Shown piece after piece: positions 20,243-30,739 of a DNA stretch of 64,000 nt. Each line of letters starts with the position of its first letter. Position 1 is the first letter of the stretch. Position numbers and translations under genes: made by a program. This DNA is from an uncultured Aquabacterium sp. Its GTDB lineage: Bacteria > Pseudomonadota > Gammaproteobacteria > Burkholderiales > Burkholderiaceae_C. The stretch spans positions 1 to 64,000 of the forward strand of contig NZ_CAJYGK010000058.1 of the NCBI RefSeq assembly GCF_913773725.1, in the 5' to 3' direction. Below the pieces are notes generated by a model, which was not told the DNA's origin, ran no database searches, and was given only the letters and a program-made list of their open reading frames with translations.

Positions 20243-20956
20243 TTGTTCGTGATTCAGTGCCTGCTTGTCGAAGACGACGTCGAGATCCGCGACCTCGTGT
20301 GTTCCTATCTCCAGGGTTATGGCATGGCGGTGACGCCAGCTCCCACGGCGCAGGCCATGCAGAGCGCCTTGCGTGCCCGGCGCTTCGACGTGATCCTGCT
20401 GGACCTGATGCTGCCCGATGGCCATGGGCTGGACCTGTGCCGTGAGGTGCTGAGCCGGCTGCCGGTGCCCGTCATCATGCTCACCGCGCAGGGCGACCCC
20501 ATCAGCCGGGTCATCGGCCTTGAAATGGGGGCCGATGACTACCTGGGCAAGCCCTTCGAGCCGCGCGAGTTGGTGGCCCGCATCCACGCCGTCCTGCGCC
20601 GGTCGAGCGGCGCCCGGGCGGGCCTGGAAGAGGGCGGCGCCTCGGTGGCGAGGTTCATGGGCTGGTCCTTCGATCGCCTCAAGCGTCAGCTCATCTCGCC
20701 GGAGGACGTGGTCGTGCAGCTGTCCAGCGCGGAGTACCGCCTGCTGTCGGCCTTGGTCGACAACCCGGAACGGGTCCTGTCGCGCGAGGAGTTGCTGGAC
20801 CTGTCTCAGGTGCCGGGCACCGGGGTCAGCGACCGCAGCATCGACCTGACGGTGTCGCGGCTGCGGCACAAGCTGCGGGACAGCGGCCTGGGTGATGGCC
20901 TGATCCGCACCATGCGGGGTGAAGGCTACCTGTTTGCGGCGCGGGTGTCGGCGTGA
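20243..20956 (+). CDS. OmpR/PhoB-family response regulator
   Basis: A 237-residue response regulator. Receiver domain with acidic pocket VEDD (9-12), phospho-acceptor Asp54 in LLDLMLPDG and Lys in LGKPFEP; C-terminal winged helix with SREELLDL, RSIDLTVSRLRHKLRD and RTMRGEGYLF. The start is uncertain: TTG at 20243 and GTG at 20249 are both possible and no ATG gives a full receiver. Its stop overlaps the GTG start of the sensor kinase (GTGA). The regulated genes are unknown. Confidence 0.9.
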   Translation: MFVIQCLLVEDDVEIRDLVCSYLQGYGMAVTPAPTAQAMQSALRARRFDVILLDLMLPDGHGLDLCREVLSRLPVPVIMLTAQGDPISRVIGLEMGADDYLGKPFEPRELVARIHAVLRRSSGARAGLEEGGASVARFMGWSFDRLKRQLISPEDVVVQLSSAEYRLLSALVDNPERVLSREELLDLSQVPGTGVSDRSIDLTVSRLRHKLRDSGLGDGLIRTMRGEGYLFAARVSA

Positions 20957-22137
20957 GCGGGCTGCGTCGCCTGCGCCAGGCACTGTGGACGGACACGCTG
21001 ACCCGGAGGTTGTTCCTGCTGTTGTGGGGCACCCTGGTACTCAGCCACGTGCTCGGCTTCTCGATGGCCCACCTGGGCTCTCGTGGACCGCAGCCAGGGT
21101 GGGGTGGCGCGGTCCTCGTGCCGGGGATGCCACCCGTGCCGGGCTGGACGCCGCCTCCTCATCCCCTGGCCGCCCCTGGCGCGGCGCCGGCAGCCTCTTT
21201 CGCGGCATCCGTGCCCGGGCCGCGCATGGCGCCTCCCAACCTGTGGCTGGACTACCTGGTGCGTGTGCTGGTGATGGCCGCGGCGGCCTGGCTGGGCGCC
21301 CGCTGGCTGACCCGTCCGGTGCGCCGCCTGACGCAGGCCTCGCTGGCGCTGTCCGATGCCGTGGGTCGCAAGGTGGGTTTGCCGGAGCTCGACGTGCGCA
21401 CGGGGCCCATCGAGGTGAGGCAGGCGGCCCAGGTCTTCAACCACATGGCGCGGCAACTTGGCGATCGGTTCGAGGAGCGGAGCCTGCTGATGGCGTCGAT
21501 CTCGCACGATCTGCGCACGCCCCTGACGCGCCTGCGCATGCGCCTCGAGCGGCTGCGGCCGGACCCGGTGGCGGAGCGTTGCGTGGCCGATGTCCATGAC
21601 ATCAATGCCCTGATCGACGGCGTGCTGGACGCCCTGAACGAGGAGCGCCGTCAGGAGCCGTGGCAGGCCCTCGATGTGCCGTCGCTGGTGGCGGCGCTGG
21701 TCGACGACCGGGCGGAGGACGGGCAACCGGTGTCCCTGCAGCCCGCAACCGGTCTGCCCGAAGCAGGCGGGCTGCCGCGCGCGCCTGCGGTGGTCCGGGC
21801 TCAGCCGGTTGCGCTCCGACGCGTGCTGGACAACCTGATCGACAACGCCGTGCGCCACGGGGGCTGCGCCCGCGTCGGGGTGTGGCACGACGTCGGCTGT
21901 CTGCGGGTGTCGGTCGATGACGATGGCCCCGGGATCCCGGCGGGCGACCTCGACGCCGTCTTCAAGCCCTTCTTCCGTCTGGATGGCTCGCGCAGCCGCG
22001 ACACCGGGGGCGTCGGCCTGGGGCTCTACATTGCGCGTGAACTCACCGTGCGCCAAGGCGGCCGGCTGGCCCTGGCGAACCGCGCAGAAGGCGGGCTGCG
22101 GGCGACGATTGAGCTGCCCTGCTGCGCCTCGGAATGA
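20953..22137 (+). CDS. Membrane sensor histidine kinase
   Basis: A 394-residue two-transmembrane kinase. TM1 is at about residues 20-38 and TM2 at about 97-113, with a short proline/alanine-rich periplasmic loop between (PGMPPVPGWTPPPHPLAAPG). A HAMP linker follows, then HisKA with His185 in SISHDLRTPLTRLR, and HATPase with N-box NLIDNAVRHGG, DDDGPGIP and GGVGLGLYIARE. The low-complexity periplasmic segment is unlike a ligand-binding domain, so sensing may be through the membrane or an envelope partner. It starts with GTG overlapping the response regulator stop. Confidence 0.92.
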   Translation: MSGLRRLRQALWTDTLTRRLFLLLWGTLVLSHVLGFSMAHLGSRGPQPGWGGAVLVPGMPPVPGWTPPPHPLAAPGAAPAASFAASVPGPRMAPPNLWLDYLVRVLVMAAAAWLGARWLTRPVRRLTQASLALSDAVGRKVGLPELDVRTGPIEVRQAAQVFNHMARQLGDRFEERSLLMASISHDLRTPLTRLRMRLERLRPDPVAERCVADVHDINALIDGVLDALNEERRQEPWQALDVPSLVAALVDDRAEDGQPVSLQPATGLPEAGGLPRAPAVVRAQPVALRRVLDNLIDNAVRHGGCARVGVWHDVGCLRVSVDDDGPGIPAGDLDAVFKPFFRLDGSRSRDTGGVGLGLYIARELTVRQGGRLALANRAEGGLRATIELPCCASE

Positions 22138-22167
22138 GGCCGGGCGAATGGTGCTGAGCGTGCCGGC

Positions 22168-23232
22168 TCAGAGCACCACCGGTTCGGGCTCCAGCCGGAT
22201 GCCGAACCGGCCGTACACGCTTTCCTGAATGGCGCGCGCCAGCGTCACAACCTCGGCCCCGCTGGCACCGCCACGGTTGACCAGCACCAGCGCCTGGCGT
22301 TCGTACACGCCCGCACGGCCGATGGACTTGCCCTTCCACCCACAGGCGTCGATCATCCAGCCGGCGGCCAGCTTGAAGCTGCCGTCTTCCAGCGGGTAGT
22401 GCACGATCTCCGGGTCGCGGCCGATGATGTCGCGGCACTGCTCCGGCGTCACCACCGGGTTCTTGAAGAAGCTGCCGGCGTTGCCGATCACGGCGGGGTC
22501 CGGCAGCTTGGCGCGGCGCACCTCGCAGATCCAGTCGAAGATGTCGCGCGCGCTGGGATGGGTGTTGCCCGTTTCGGCGATCTTGCGCTCCAGCTCCAGA
22601 TAGCCCAGCACCGGCACCCACGGCCGCGGCAGGCGCAGCCGCACGCGCGTGATCACGCTCTTGTTGGCCAGATGCCGCTTGAACACCGAATCCCGGTAGC
22701 CGAACCGGCACTGTTCGGCCGTCAGCGTCACGGTGCGGCCGGTCACCAGATCGACCGCATCCAGCGATTCAAAGCGGTCTTTCAACTCGATGCCGTAGGC
22801 CCCGATGTTCTGCACCGGGGCGGCCCCGACCGTGCCCGGAATCAGCGCCATGTTCTCCAGACCCGGCAGGTCGTGGTCCAGGCACCACTGCACGGTGTCA
22901 TGCCAGGACTCGCCGGCGCCCACTTCCACAATCACCGCGTCGTCGCGGGTTTCCAGCACCCGGCGGCCCCGGATCTCCATCTTCAGCACGCACAGATCCA
23001 CATCGCGCGTGAGCACCAGGTTGCTGCCGCCACCCAGGACGAACTTGGGTGCCGGGCCCAGTTCCGGGTCGTTCACCACCCGTCGGACATCGGCTTCACT
23101 GTGCAGGCGCACCAGCGTCTGGGCCACACAGGGCAGGCCGAAGGTGTTGTGCGCGCGCAGGCTGGCACCGCGCTCGATGTCGAGCGGCGGTGGTGTTTCG
23201 GCGAAGGCGGCTGCGGCGGTTGAAGCGGGCAT
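22168..23232 (-). CDS. murB: UDP-N-acetylenolpyruvoylglucosamine reductase
   Basis: A 354-residue FAD enzyme that reduces UDP-GlcNAc-enolpyruvate to UDP-MurNAc with NADPH in peptidoglycan synthesis. Type I MurB features are visible: NTFGLPC, the FAD-binding [28 protein letters not shown], the catalytic Tyr in FGYRDSVFK, the catalytic Ser in [10 protein letters not shown], and the C-terminal Glu region [15 protein letters not shown]. The start at 23232 gives the conserved N-terminal length. It is divergent from the YajQ-family gene with only 33 bases between the start codons. Confidence 0.95.
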   Translation of the reverse strand: MPASTAAAAFAETPPPLDIERGASLRAHNTFGLPCVAQTLVRLHSEADVRRVVNDPELGPAPKFVLGGGSNLVLTRDVDLCVLKMEIRGRRVLETRDDAVIVEVGAGESWHDTVQWCLDHDLPGLENMALIPGTVGAAPVQNIGAYGIELKDRFESLDAVDLVTGRTVTLTAEQCRFGYRDSVFKRHLANKSVITRVRLRLPRPWVPVLGYLELERKIAETGNTHPSARDIFDWICEVRRAKLPDPAVIGNAGSFFKNPVVTPEQCRDIIGRDPEIVHYPLEDGSFKLAAGWMIDACGWKGKSIGRAGVYERQALVLVNRGGASGAEVVTLARAIQESVYGRFGIRLEPEPVVL

Positions 23233-23265
23233 GGCAGAATTTTCGCAGACAACGGAGAGATTCCC

Positions 23266-23754
23266 ATGCCCAGTTTTGACACCAAGCTTGATCCCAACCT
23301 GGAAGCCGTCGCCAACGCGGTCGACACGAGCCAGAAGGAAATCGGCACCCGCTTCGACTTCAAGGGCACCAGCGCCGCCGTCGAGTTCAAGAAAAAGGAG
23401 AAGGAAGTCGTCATCTACGCCGACAGCGACTTCCAGGTCGACCAGGTGCGTGACGTGCTTTACAACAAGCTCACCAAGCAGAAGGTCGACATCCGCTTCC
23501 TCGAGGTCGGCAAGGTCGAGAAGATCGGTGGCGACAAGGTCAAGCAGGTGGTGACGGTCAAGGCCGGCATCGAGTCCGAGCTGGCCAAGAAGATCGTCAA
23601 GGTCCTCAAAGACAGCAAGATGAAGGTCAATGCCAGCATCCAGGGCGATGAAGTCCGGGTGCAGGGCAACAAGCGTGACGACCTGCAGGCGGCCATGGCC
23701 CTGATCCGCAAGGAGCTGGACTACCCGTTCTCGTTCGACAACTTCCGGGACTGA
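23266..23754 (+). CDS. YajQ-family nucleotide-binding protein
   Basis: A 162-residue protein of the YajQ/UPF0234 family ([49 protein letters not shown]). It consists of two ferredoxin-like folds. Some members bind cyclic di-GMP and act with a transcription factor, but this has been shown only in certain species, so binding here is inferred from family. An aspartic protease gene follows after four bases. Confidence 0.92.
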   Translation: MPSFDTKLDPNLEAVANAVDTSQKEIGTRFDFKGTSAAVEFKKKEKEVVIYADSDFQVDQVRDVLYNKLTKQKVDIRFLEVGKVEKIGGDKVKQVVTVKAGIESELAKKIVKVLKDSKMKVNASIQGDEVRVQGNKRDDLQAAMALIRKELDYPFSFDNFRD

Positions 23755-23758
23755 CCGG

Positions 23759-24418
23759 GTGCGCACACCATGCACCCGGGGCGTGGCGTTGGCCGCGCTG
23801 CTGCTGTGCGGGCTGGCTGGACCGGCTCGGGCACAGAGCGTCGCGATGACGGGCGGAATGGGCAGCAAGGCGCTGTTGGTCGTCAATGGCGGGGCGCCCA
23901 AGGCCCTGGCTGCGGGTGACGCCCACCAGGGCGTCAAGGTCCTCTCGGTGGGGCCGGACCGCACGGTGGTCGAGGTCGCGGGGCAGCGCCAGACGGTGAT
24001 GCTGGGCGGTGCGCCCGTCAGCATCGGTGGGCGCGGCGGCAGCGCCGGCGGCACGCAGATCGTGCTGACGGCTGGTCCCGGCGGGCACTTCATCACGCTG
24101 GGCCAGATCAACGGGCGCTCCACGCAGTTCATGGTGGACACTGGCGCCACGTCGATTGCCATGAGCGCCGACGAAGCCCGGCGCCTGGGCCTGGCCTACG
24201 AGCAGGGCGCGCGCATCTACGCCAACACCGCCAACGGCATGGTCACCGGGCACCGCATCACCCTGACGGCCGTGCGCATTCAGGATGTCGAGGTGCACAA
24301 CGTCGATGCCGCCGTGCTGCCTTTGCCCATGCCCCACATCCTCCTGGGCAACACCTTCCTGACCCGCTTCCAGATGAAGCGCGAGAACGAGACGATGACG
24401 CTGACGCGCCGGTTCTGA
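23759..24418 (+). CDS. Retropepsin-like clan AA aspartic protease (TIGR02281 type)
   Basis: A 219-residue exported protein. A signal peptide (residues 1-25, ending PARAQ) is followed by a linker and a C-terminal single-lobe aspartic protease fold. The active-site motif is VDTGATSIAMS, with catalytic Asp at about 125; ILLGNTFLTRF is the second conserved strand. Single-lobe enzymes of this family must dimerise. GTG at 23759, four bases after the YajQ stop, is the only start that keeps the full signal peptide. The substrate is unknown. It is convergent with the sigma-54 regulator, 25 bases apart. Confidence 0.88.
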   Translation: MRTPCTRGVALAALLLCGLAGPARAQSVAMTGGMGSKALLVVNGGAPKALAAGDAHQGVKVLSVGPDRTVVEVAGQRQTVMLGGAPVSIGGRGGSAGGTQIVLTAGPGGHFITLGQINGRSTQFMVDTGATSIAMSADEARRLGLAYEQGARIYANTANGMVTGHRITLTAVRIQDVEVHNVDAAVLPLPMPHILLGNTFLTRFQMKRENETMTLTRRF

Positions 24419-24443
24419 GCCGTAAGGCCTCTGCGGAAGGGGC

Positions 24444-25799
24444 TCAGAGCCCGTGGCGCTTGATCTTGTCGTGCAGCGTGGTCTTGGCCACCTTCAGCGC
24501 CTCGGCGCAGCGCGCGACGTTGCCGCCCTGGCGCTGCAATTCGGTGGCGATCAGATCGCGCTCGAAACGATCGACCGCCTCGGCCAGCGACAGGCCGCCG
24601 GTGTCGCCGGCGGGCATGCTCTGGCCTGCATCCAGCACGGCGTTGCGCACCCCGAGCACCAGGCAGTCTGCCGCGTTGCGGAGTTCGCGCACGTTGCCGG
24701 GCCAATCGTGCGCCATCAGCCGGGAAAGTTGGGCGGCGCTCAACTCGGGTTGGGCCCGATTGAAGCGCTGGGCCGCCAGCAGCGTGAAATGGGCCATCAG
24801 CATGGGGATGTCCTCGCGGCGCTCGCGCAACGGGGGCAACTGGATGGTGACCACATTGAGGCGGTAATACAGATCGGTCCGGAAGGTGCCCTGACGGCCG
24901 CGCTCCAGCAGGTCGTCCTTGGTGGCCGCCACGACCCGGCAGTCGACATCGATGGCGTGGTTGGAGCCCAGACGTTCGAGCTTGCGTTCCTGCAGCACCC
25001 GCAGCAGCTTGATCTGCATGCTCATCGGCATGGTCTCGAGCTCGTCCAGAAAGAGCGTGCCGCCGTGCGCGTGCTCGATCTTGCCGATGCGCCGCTTCTG
25101 CGCGCCGGTGAAAGCGCCGGCCTCGTGGCCGAACAGCTCGCTGTCGAGCAGGTTGTCCGGCATGCCGCCGCAGTTCAGGGCGACGTAGGGCGCTTCGCGG
25201 CGGTGCGAGTACTCGTGCAGCGCCTGGGCCACCAGCTCCTTGCCGGTGCCGGTTTCGCCGTGCACCAGCACGTCCACCGGCGAGTCCGCCACATCCAGAA
25301 TCAGTTTGCGCACGGCCGCCATGGCCGGCGATTGCCCGATCAGCTTGCCCTCGATGCCGCTGCTGTGGGCCAGCTGCTGGCGCAGGGTCTGCACCTCGCG
25401 CGTGAGCAGCCGCTTCTCGAACGCCCGCCGCACCACGTCCACCAGGTGCTCCGACGGGAAGGGTTTGGTGATGAAGTCGTATGCGCCGCTGCGCATGGCT
25501 TCCACGGCCAGGTCGATGTCGCCATGGCCGGTGATCATGACCACCGGCAGCTGGGCGTCGTGCTGGTGGCAGAAGCGCACCAGCGACAGGCCGTCTGCCT
25601 TGGGCAGCCGCATGTCGGTGACCACCACGCCGACCGTGCCGGAGGTGATGCGCGGCAACGCTTCTTCGGCCGACCCCACGCCCTCGACGGCGAAGTTGGC
25701 CAGTTGCATGGCCTGGACGCAGCCCAGCCGCACGTGCGGGTCGTCTTCGACGATCAGCACGGAAAGAGGGGGCTCGATCGCAGTCTCGGGAAGGCTCAT
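24444..25799 (-). CDS. aauR: Sigma-54-dependent response regulator, AauR/DctD type
   Basis: A 451-residue NtrC-family activator. Receiver domain with phospho-acceptor Asp62 (VVVTDMRLP), AAA+ domain with Walker A GETGTGKE, the sigma-54 contact loop GAFTGA, Walker B GGTLFLDE and the arginine-finger region FRTDLYYRL, and a C-terminal Fis-type helix-turn-helix (GGNVARCAEALKVAKTTLHDKIKRHG). Its start overlaps the end of the sensor kinase gene by four bases. It is the last gene of a ten-gene acidic amino acid locus whose first gene has a sigma-54 promoter. That arrangement supports an AauR role (acidic amino acid utilisation) rather than C4-dicarboxylate control. The specific name is inferred from context. 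Confidence 0.9.
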   Translation of the reverse strand: MSLPETAIEPPLSVLIVEDDPHVRLGCVQAMQLANFAVEGVGSAEEALPRITSGTVGVVVTDMRLPKADGLSLVRFCHQHDAQLPVVMITGHGDIDLAVEAMRSGAYDFITKPFPSEHLVDVVRRAFEKRLLTREVQTLRQQLAHSSGIEGKLIGQSPAMAAVRKLILDVADSPVDVLVHGETGTGKELVAQALHEYSHRREAPYVALNCGGMPDNLLDSELFGHEAGAFTGAQKRRIGKIEHAHGGTLFLDELETMPMSMQIKLLRVLQERKLERLGSNHAIDVDCRVVAATKDDLLERGRQGTFRTDLYYRLNVVTIQLPPLRERREDIPMLMAHFTLLAAQRFNRAQPELSAAQLSRLMAHDWPGNVRELRNAADCLVLGVRNAVLDAGQSMPAGDTGGLSLAEAVDRFERDLIATELQRQGGNVARCAEALKVAKTTLHDKIKRHGL

Positions 25800-27834
25800 G
25801 ATGGGGGCAACGGGTCGGTGGGGCCGGTGGCGGGTTCGGCGGGGAGCAGCGAGGGCAGGCCGGCCACCCAGGCCGTGGGCAGGCTCGGCGTGCCGCCTTC
25901 GGTCTGTTCAGGCAGAGACACGATGAACCGGGCACCGCCTTCGGCCCGATTCTCCGCCAGCAGCTCGCCCCGGAAGGAGCGAATGATGTCACGGGAGATG
26001 TGCAGCCCCAGGCCGGGCCCACGCCGCGGGGCTTCGTCGTGAAGAAGGGCTCGAACAGCCGCGGCAGCAGGTCGGCCGGGATGCCGCCTCCGCTGTCGCT
26101 GACCACGAGGCGGACACGCTGGTCGTCGCCCCGCTCGGTGTGCAGCTCGACCCGCTTGACGTCGGTGTCGCGCACGGCATCCAGGGCATTGCCGATCAGG
26201 TTGACGACCACCTGCTCCAGCCGATTGGGATCGCACCACACCAGGGCCTGGCCTTCTTCGCACCGGTTGACCAGCTCCACCCCATCCTTCTTGATGCGCG
26301 CCATGAACAGCAGCAAGGCGTTGTTGACAGCCTGAGCCACGTCGGTGGCCACCGGTGTGGCCGGGGCCTTCCGGGCAAAGCCTTTCAGTGATTGGATGAT
26401 GTCGCCCATCTGATCGGCCAGCCGGTTGATCAGCGAGAGGTTGCTGTCGACCGTGGGCAGGTCCCCGCGCTTGAGGAACTCGGCCGAGTTGCCGGACAGC
26501 GTGCGGATGGCGCCAATGGGTTGCGCCAGCTCGTGTGTGATGCCGGCCGACATCTGGCCCACCACTGCCAGCTTGGCCGCCTGCACCAGCTCGTCCTGGG
26601 CTTCACGCAGGTTCTGCTCGGTCTGGATGCGTTCGGCCACCTCGCGGCGCAGGCGCTCGTTGGTCTGGGCCAGGGCGCTGGTGCGCCGGGCCACCTTGGC
26701 TTCGAGCTGGGCATTGGCCCGCTCCAGCATGTGCCGTGCCGCCAGCTTGTGCCGCACGAGACGTTGGCGCTGCGCAATGGTCAGCCACAGCAGGCCCACG
26801 AAGCCGGCCGCGACAGCGGACAGCATGCTCACCGTGAAGGCCTGGCTGCGCACCGGGTCGACATCGGTGAACACCCACAGATGCCAGTGCATCTTGGGCA
26901 GCGACTTGGCCTGGGCGAGCACCGTGCGGCCATGCCCGGGGCCCAGGCTCTGGCCCCGTACCAGCACGCCGTCAGCGGCATCCGGGCTGCTGGCGCCCTG
27001 CAGCGACTCGCTGGCAGCAAATCGGCGTGGGCGGTTGTTGAGGTAGAGCTGCCGGATCTGGAAGTCCACCACCCGGTCCAGCCCCTGGTCGCCGATGCTC
27101 TGATAGAGCCACTCGGGGCGCGACGACAGGATGATGACCTCGTTGTCGTCTGTGATGAAGGCGGGCACGCCCAGCATCGACCAGGCCTCGGCCACGGGGG
27201 CCAGCGAGATCTTGATCACCGCCACACCGATCACACGTCCCTGATCCCGAATCGGGTTGGCCAGGTAATAGCCAGGCTGCTTGCTGGTGTGGCCGATGGC
27301 GAAGTGGCGCCCCACCTGCCCGGACAGCGCCTCGATGAAATAGGGGCGGAAGGACAGGTCTTCGCCGACAAAGCTCAGGGCCTCGCCGGCGTTGCTGGCC
27401 GCGACCACGAACCCCCGCTCGTTGATCACGTACACCGCCATGCTGCCCAGTTGCGCATTGAGCTTGCGCAGAAAGCTGTTGACGGCGTCGGCCGGCGCCG
27501 GACCGCTGCGTGGCTGCAGCAACGCCACCACGTCGCGATTGAGCTGGATGGTGGCTGGCACGTGTTCCAGCCGGTTGAGCATGCCTTCCAGCGCCGAGGC
27601 AAACAGGTCCAGTCGGTGGTTGGCGTTGGTGCGCACGCCGGCCAGCCCCTGGTTCCATGAGGCCTGGAAGCTGGCCACGCCCACGCCCAGGATGACGAGC
27701 ACCGCAAGCGCGCCGATCATCAGCCGCCGCCCACGTGACAGGACCTCGTGCGGCGAAAAACGCTCCATCGCCGTCCTGCTGGACGGCGGTGACGGCGCGG
27801 GGTCTTCAGGCGAGGTGGCCGGGGCCAGGGACAT
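25796..27834 (-). pseudogene. aauS: Sensor histidine kinase, AauS/DctB type, with a one-base frameshift
   Basis: A two-transmembrane kinase: TM1 near residues 38-56, a periplasmic Cache-like domain (VYVINERGFVVAASN, FAIGHTSKQPGYYLANPI), TM2 near 336-354, a coiled coil, HisKA with His434 in GITHELAQPIGAIR, and HATPase with NLIGNALDAV and EPFFTTKPRG. After FFTTKPRGVGP the frame is lost; the correct continuation GLGLHISRDIIRSFRGELLAENRAEGG is found one frame over. The total length of 2039 bases is one short of a multiple of three, so one base is missing in 26011-26020. Both parts end exactly at the ATGA junction with aauR. Either a real mutation removing the ATP G-box or a sequencing error; the second is likely. 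Confidence 0.85.
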
Positions 27835-27843
27835 GGGAAGGGA

Positions 27844-29172
27844 TCAGGGATAGAGCCCGCGCAGCGCCCGGGCCTCGAGCACCCGCGAGCAGGCGGTGAT
27901 GAAGGTCGCCGTGCGGAGGTTGACCTGCTTGTCCTGGGCGCTGCGCCATATGCTGTCGAAGGCTTCGGACAGCACGCGGTCCAGGCGCGCATGGATGTCC
28001 TGCTCCGTCCAGAAGAAGCTGGTCGCGTTCTGAACCCATTCGAAGTAGCTCACGGTCACCCCACCGGCGTTGGCCAGCACGTCGGGCAGCACGGTGCAGC
28101 CCTGATCATGAAGGATATCCTCGGCCTCGGGTGTTGTGGGGCCGTTGGCCCCTTCGACGATGAGCCGGGCCCGGATCCGTGTGGCGTTGTCACGGGTGAT
28201 CTGGCCTTCGAGCGCCGCGGGCACCATCACGTCGCAATCCACGGCCCAGAACTGGTCGGAGGGGATGAGTTCGGCGTGAGGGAAGTCCGTCCATGCACCG
28301 CCGTCCACCGTGAGGTGACGGAGTAGCGCGTGCGGGTCGATGCCGGCTCCGTTGAACAGCGTGCCGTGGATGTCCTGGATCGCGACGATGCGGGCGCCTT
28401 CATCATGGAACACGCGTGCGGACGCATTGCCCACATTGCCGAAGCCCTGGATGGCCACCCGCGCGTCCTTCATCTCACGTTGCAGGCGTTTCATGGCTTC
28501 ACGCGCCACGACGAAGCAGCCGCGCCCCGTGGCATCGCGCCGGCCCAGGCTGCCGCCCATGCTGATGGGCTTGCCGGTGACGACGCCGGTGTGGGTGGTC
28601 CCGTGGTTGATGGCAAAGGTGTCCATCATCCAGGCCATCACCTGGTCGTTGGTACCGACATCGGGCGCGGGGATGTCCCGATCAGGGCCGATCAGGTCGC
28701 CCAGTTCGCTGGTGTAGCGCCGGGTCAGCCGCTCCAGCTCGCTGCGGCTCAGTTGGGCCGGGTCCACCCGCACGCCGCCTTTGGCGCCGCCATAGGGCAG
28801 GTTGACGGCGGCGTTCTTGATGGTCATCCAGCCCGCGAGCGCCATCACTTCCGACAGGTTCACCGCGTGGTGGAAGCGCACGCCGCCCTTGCCCGGGCCA
28901 CGCGACAGGTTGTGGTGCACCCGAAAGCCCTCGAAGTGCTCGATGCGGCCGTCGTCCATGCGCACCGGCACGTCCACCACCAGCGTGCGCTTGGGACGCC
29001 GCAGCGTGTCGGTCCAGCGCGCCAGGTCGCCCAGGTGGGGCTCGACGCGGTCGAGTTGCTCCAGAAACATGGCCCAGGGGCCGGGTTCCGCGCCGTTCAG
29101 GTAGGACGGCAGGCGGGTGCTGCGGCTGGCAGGGGTGGCGCCAGCGTGGAGAGCGGTGTCAGGGTGTTTCAT
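27844..29172 (-). CDS. gdhA: Glu/Leu/Phe/Val-type glutamate dehydrogenase
   Basis: A 442-residue NAD(P)-dependent dehydrogenase that interconverts glutamate and 2-oxoglutarate plus ammonia. The glutamate-binding region [10 protein letters not shown] and catalytic Lys in [12 protein letters not shown] are present, [17 protein letters not shown] is the family signature, and the nucleotide-binding motif is [10 protein letters not shown]. The start at 29172 was chosen because it leaves a normal N-terminus; 115 bases separate it from gltL. The sensor kinase starts only nine bases downstream. In this locus it would deaminate imported glutamate, delivering carbon to the TCA cycle and free ammonia. 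Confidence 0.93.
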   Translation of the reverse strand: MKHPDTALHAGATPASRSTRLPSYLNGAEPGPWAMFLEQLDRVEPHLGDLARWTDTLRRPKRTLVVDVPVRMDDGRIEHFEGFRVHHNLSRGPGKGGVRFHHAVNLSEVMALAGWMTIKNAAVNLPYGGAKGGVRVDPAQLSRSELERLTRRYTSELGDLIGPDRDIPAPDVGTNDQVMAWMMDTFAINHGTTHTGVVTGKPISMGGSLGRRDATGRGCFVVAREAMKRLQREMKDARVAIQGFGNVGNASARVFHDEGARIVAIQDIHGTLFNGAGIDPHALLRHLTVDGGAWTDFPHAELIPSDQFWAVDCDVMVPAALEGQITRDNATRIRARLIVEGANGPTTPEAEDILHDQGCTVLPDVLANAGGVTVSYFEWVQNATSFFWTEQDIHARLDRVLSEAFDSIWRSAQDKQVNLRTATFITACSRVLEARALRGLYP

Positions 29173-29287
29173 CGCGGGTTCCTCAGCGTGGTTGGGGGGA
29201 TCTGGAAAGATGCACAGGCATGGCTCCGCCCCCCCACCGGCGCCGAGGCCGGTTGCTGAGAGCAGCGTCCGGGCCCGGCGATCGCGG

Positions 29288-30016
29288 TCAGTGGTGCAGG
29301 ATGCGCGCGAGGAACTGCTGCGCGCGTTCCGACTGCGGCCGGTCGAAGAAGTCCGCCTTGCTGCGGTCTTCGACGATGCGCCCTGCATCCATGAAGATCA
29401 CGCGGTCGGCCACGCGGCGGGCAAAGCCCATCTCGTGGGTCACGCACATCATGGTCATGCCTTCCTGGGCCAGTTCGGTCATCACGTCCAGCACCTCGCC
29501 CACCATCTCGGGGTCGAGTGCGGAAGTGGGCTCGTCGAACAGCATCACCACCGGGTCCATGCACAGCGCGCGCGCAATCGCCACGCGCTGCTGCTGGCCG
29601 CCCGACAGCTGGCCGGGTCGCTTGTGCGCATGCGCCTTCAGGCCGACGCGATCGAGCAGGGCCAAGCCCTTGGTGTTGGCCTCGTCCTTGGCCCGGCCCA
29701 GCACATGGATCTGCGCCAGGGTCAGGTTCTCGGTGATGGTCAGGTGCGGGAACAGCTCGAAGTGCTGGAACACCATGCCGACGCGGCTGCGCAGCTTCGA
29801 CAGATTGGTCTTCGGATCATTGACCTGCGTGCCATCGACGAAGATGCGGCCGCCCTGAATGGGCTCCAGGCCGTTGACGGTCTTGATCAGCGTCGACTTG
29901 CCCGAGCCGGACGGCCCGCACACCACCACCACCTCGCCCTTGTCGATCGTGGTGGAGCAATCGGTCAGGACCTGGAACGCACCGTAGTGCTTCGAGACGT
30001 TTTCAATGCGGATCAT
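29288..30016 (-). CDS. gltL: Glutamate/aspartate ABC transporter ATP-binding protein
   Basis: A 242-residue ABC ATPase of the polar amino acid uptake family. Walker A is GPSGSGKST (about 33-41), the Q-loop [13 protein letters not shown], the signature [15 protein letters not shown] (about 136-150) and Walker [15 protein letters not shown], followed by the H-loop VTHEMGFA. It powers import by the GltJ-GltK permeases. [12 protein letters not shown] at 30016 is the family N-terminus. It lies 26 bases after gltK. Confidence 0.95.
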   Translation of the reverse strand: MIRIENVSKHYGAFQVLTDCSTTIDKGEVVVVCGPSGSGKSTLIKTVNGLEPIQGGRIFVDGTQVNDPKTNLSKLRSRVGMVFQHFELFPHLTITENLTLAQIHVLGRAKDEANTKGLALLDRVGLKAHAHKRPGQLSGGQQQRVAIARALCMDPVVMLFDEPTSALDPEMVGEVLDVMTELAQEGMTMMCVTHEMGFARRVADRVIFMDAGRIVEDRSKADFFDRPQSERAQQFLARILHH

Positions 30017-30042
30017 GAGAGGCTCCTGATGCGGTGAGCGGG

Positions 30043-30726
30043 TCAGTGCTGGACACGGGGTTTCTGCAGCACCTGCACCAGACGGGACAGGGCAAAGCAC
30101 AGGACGAAGTACACGGCGCCGGCGAACAGCAGCAGCTCGACCAGACGGCCATCGCGGTCACCCACCTTGTAGGCGGCACCGAAGAAATCGGCCAGGGCAG
30201 ACACGTAAACGAGCGAGGTGTCCTGAAACAGCACGATGGCCTGGGTCAGCAGCAGCGGCACCATGTTGCGCAGGGCCTGCGGCAGCACGACGAGCCGCAT
30301 CGCCTGAAAGTGGCTCAGCCCCAGTGCCGTGGCGGCCGCGAGCTGGCCCTTGGGCACGGACTGGATGCCCGCGCGGATGATCTCGGCGTAGTACGCCGAT
30401 TCGAACAGGGCGAAGCCGACCAGGGCCGACGCCATGCGCACGTCCGTGCCCGGTTGCAGGTTGAAGAAGGTGGTCAGCAGCTGCGGGATCACCAGGAAGA
30501 ACCACAGCAGCACCATCACGAGCGGCACGGCGCGGAACAGGTTGACGTAGCCCGCCGCAAACCAGCGCAGCGGGGCCACCGAAGACAGCCGCATGACGGC
30601 CAGCAGGGTGCCCCACACCATGCCGACCACCAGCGCGGTCAGGGTGATCTCCAGCGAGACCAGCATGCCCTCCGCCAGGAAGGGCAGCGAGTTGGGAATG
30701 GAGCTCCAGTCGAATTCGTAAGCCAT
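30043..30726 (-). CDS. gltK: Glutamate/aspartate ABC transporter permease
   Basis: A 227-residue inner-membrane permease with five hydrophobic segments and the EAA loop region [26 protein letters not shown], which contacts the ATPase. It is the HisM/GltK type and pairs with GltJ. Thirteen bases separate it from gltJ upstream. Confidence 0.94.
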   Translation of the reverse strand: MAYEFDWSSIPNSLPFLAEGMLVSLEITLTALVVGMVWGTLLAVMRLSSVAPLRWFAAGYVNLFRAVPLVMVLLWFFLVIPQLLTTFFNLQPGTDVRMASALVGFALFESAYYAEIIRAGIQSVPKGQLAAATALGLSHFQAMRLVVLPQALRNMVPLLLTQAIVLFQDTSLVYVSALADFFGAAYKVGDRDGRLVELLLFAGAVYFVLCFALSRLVQVLQKPRVQH

Positions 30727-30739
30727 GGCGTTCTCCTGT

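Noticed and set aside
24280-26010. The open continuation of the sensor kinase frame through and beyond the response regulator gene
   Set aside because: It results from the frameshift at 26011-26020; the sequence after that point is out-of-frame translation of aauR.
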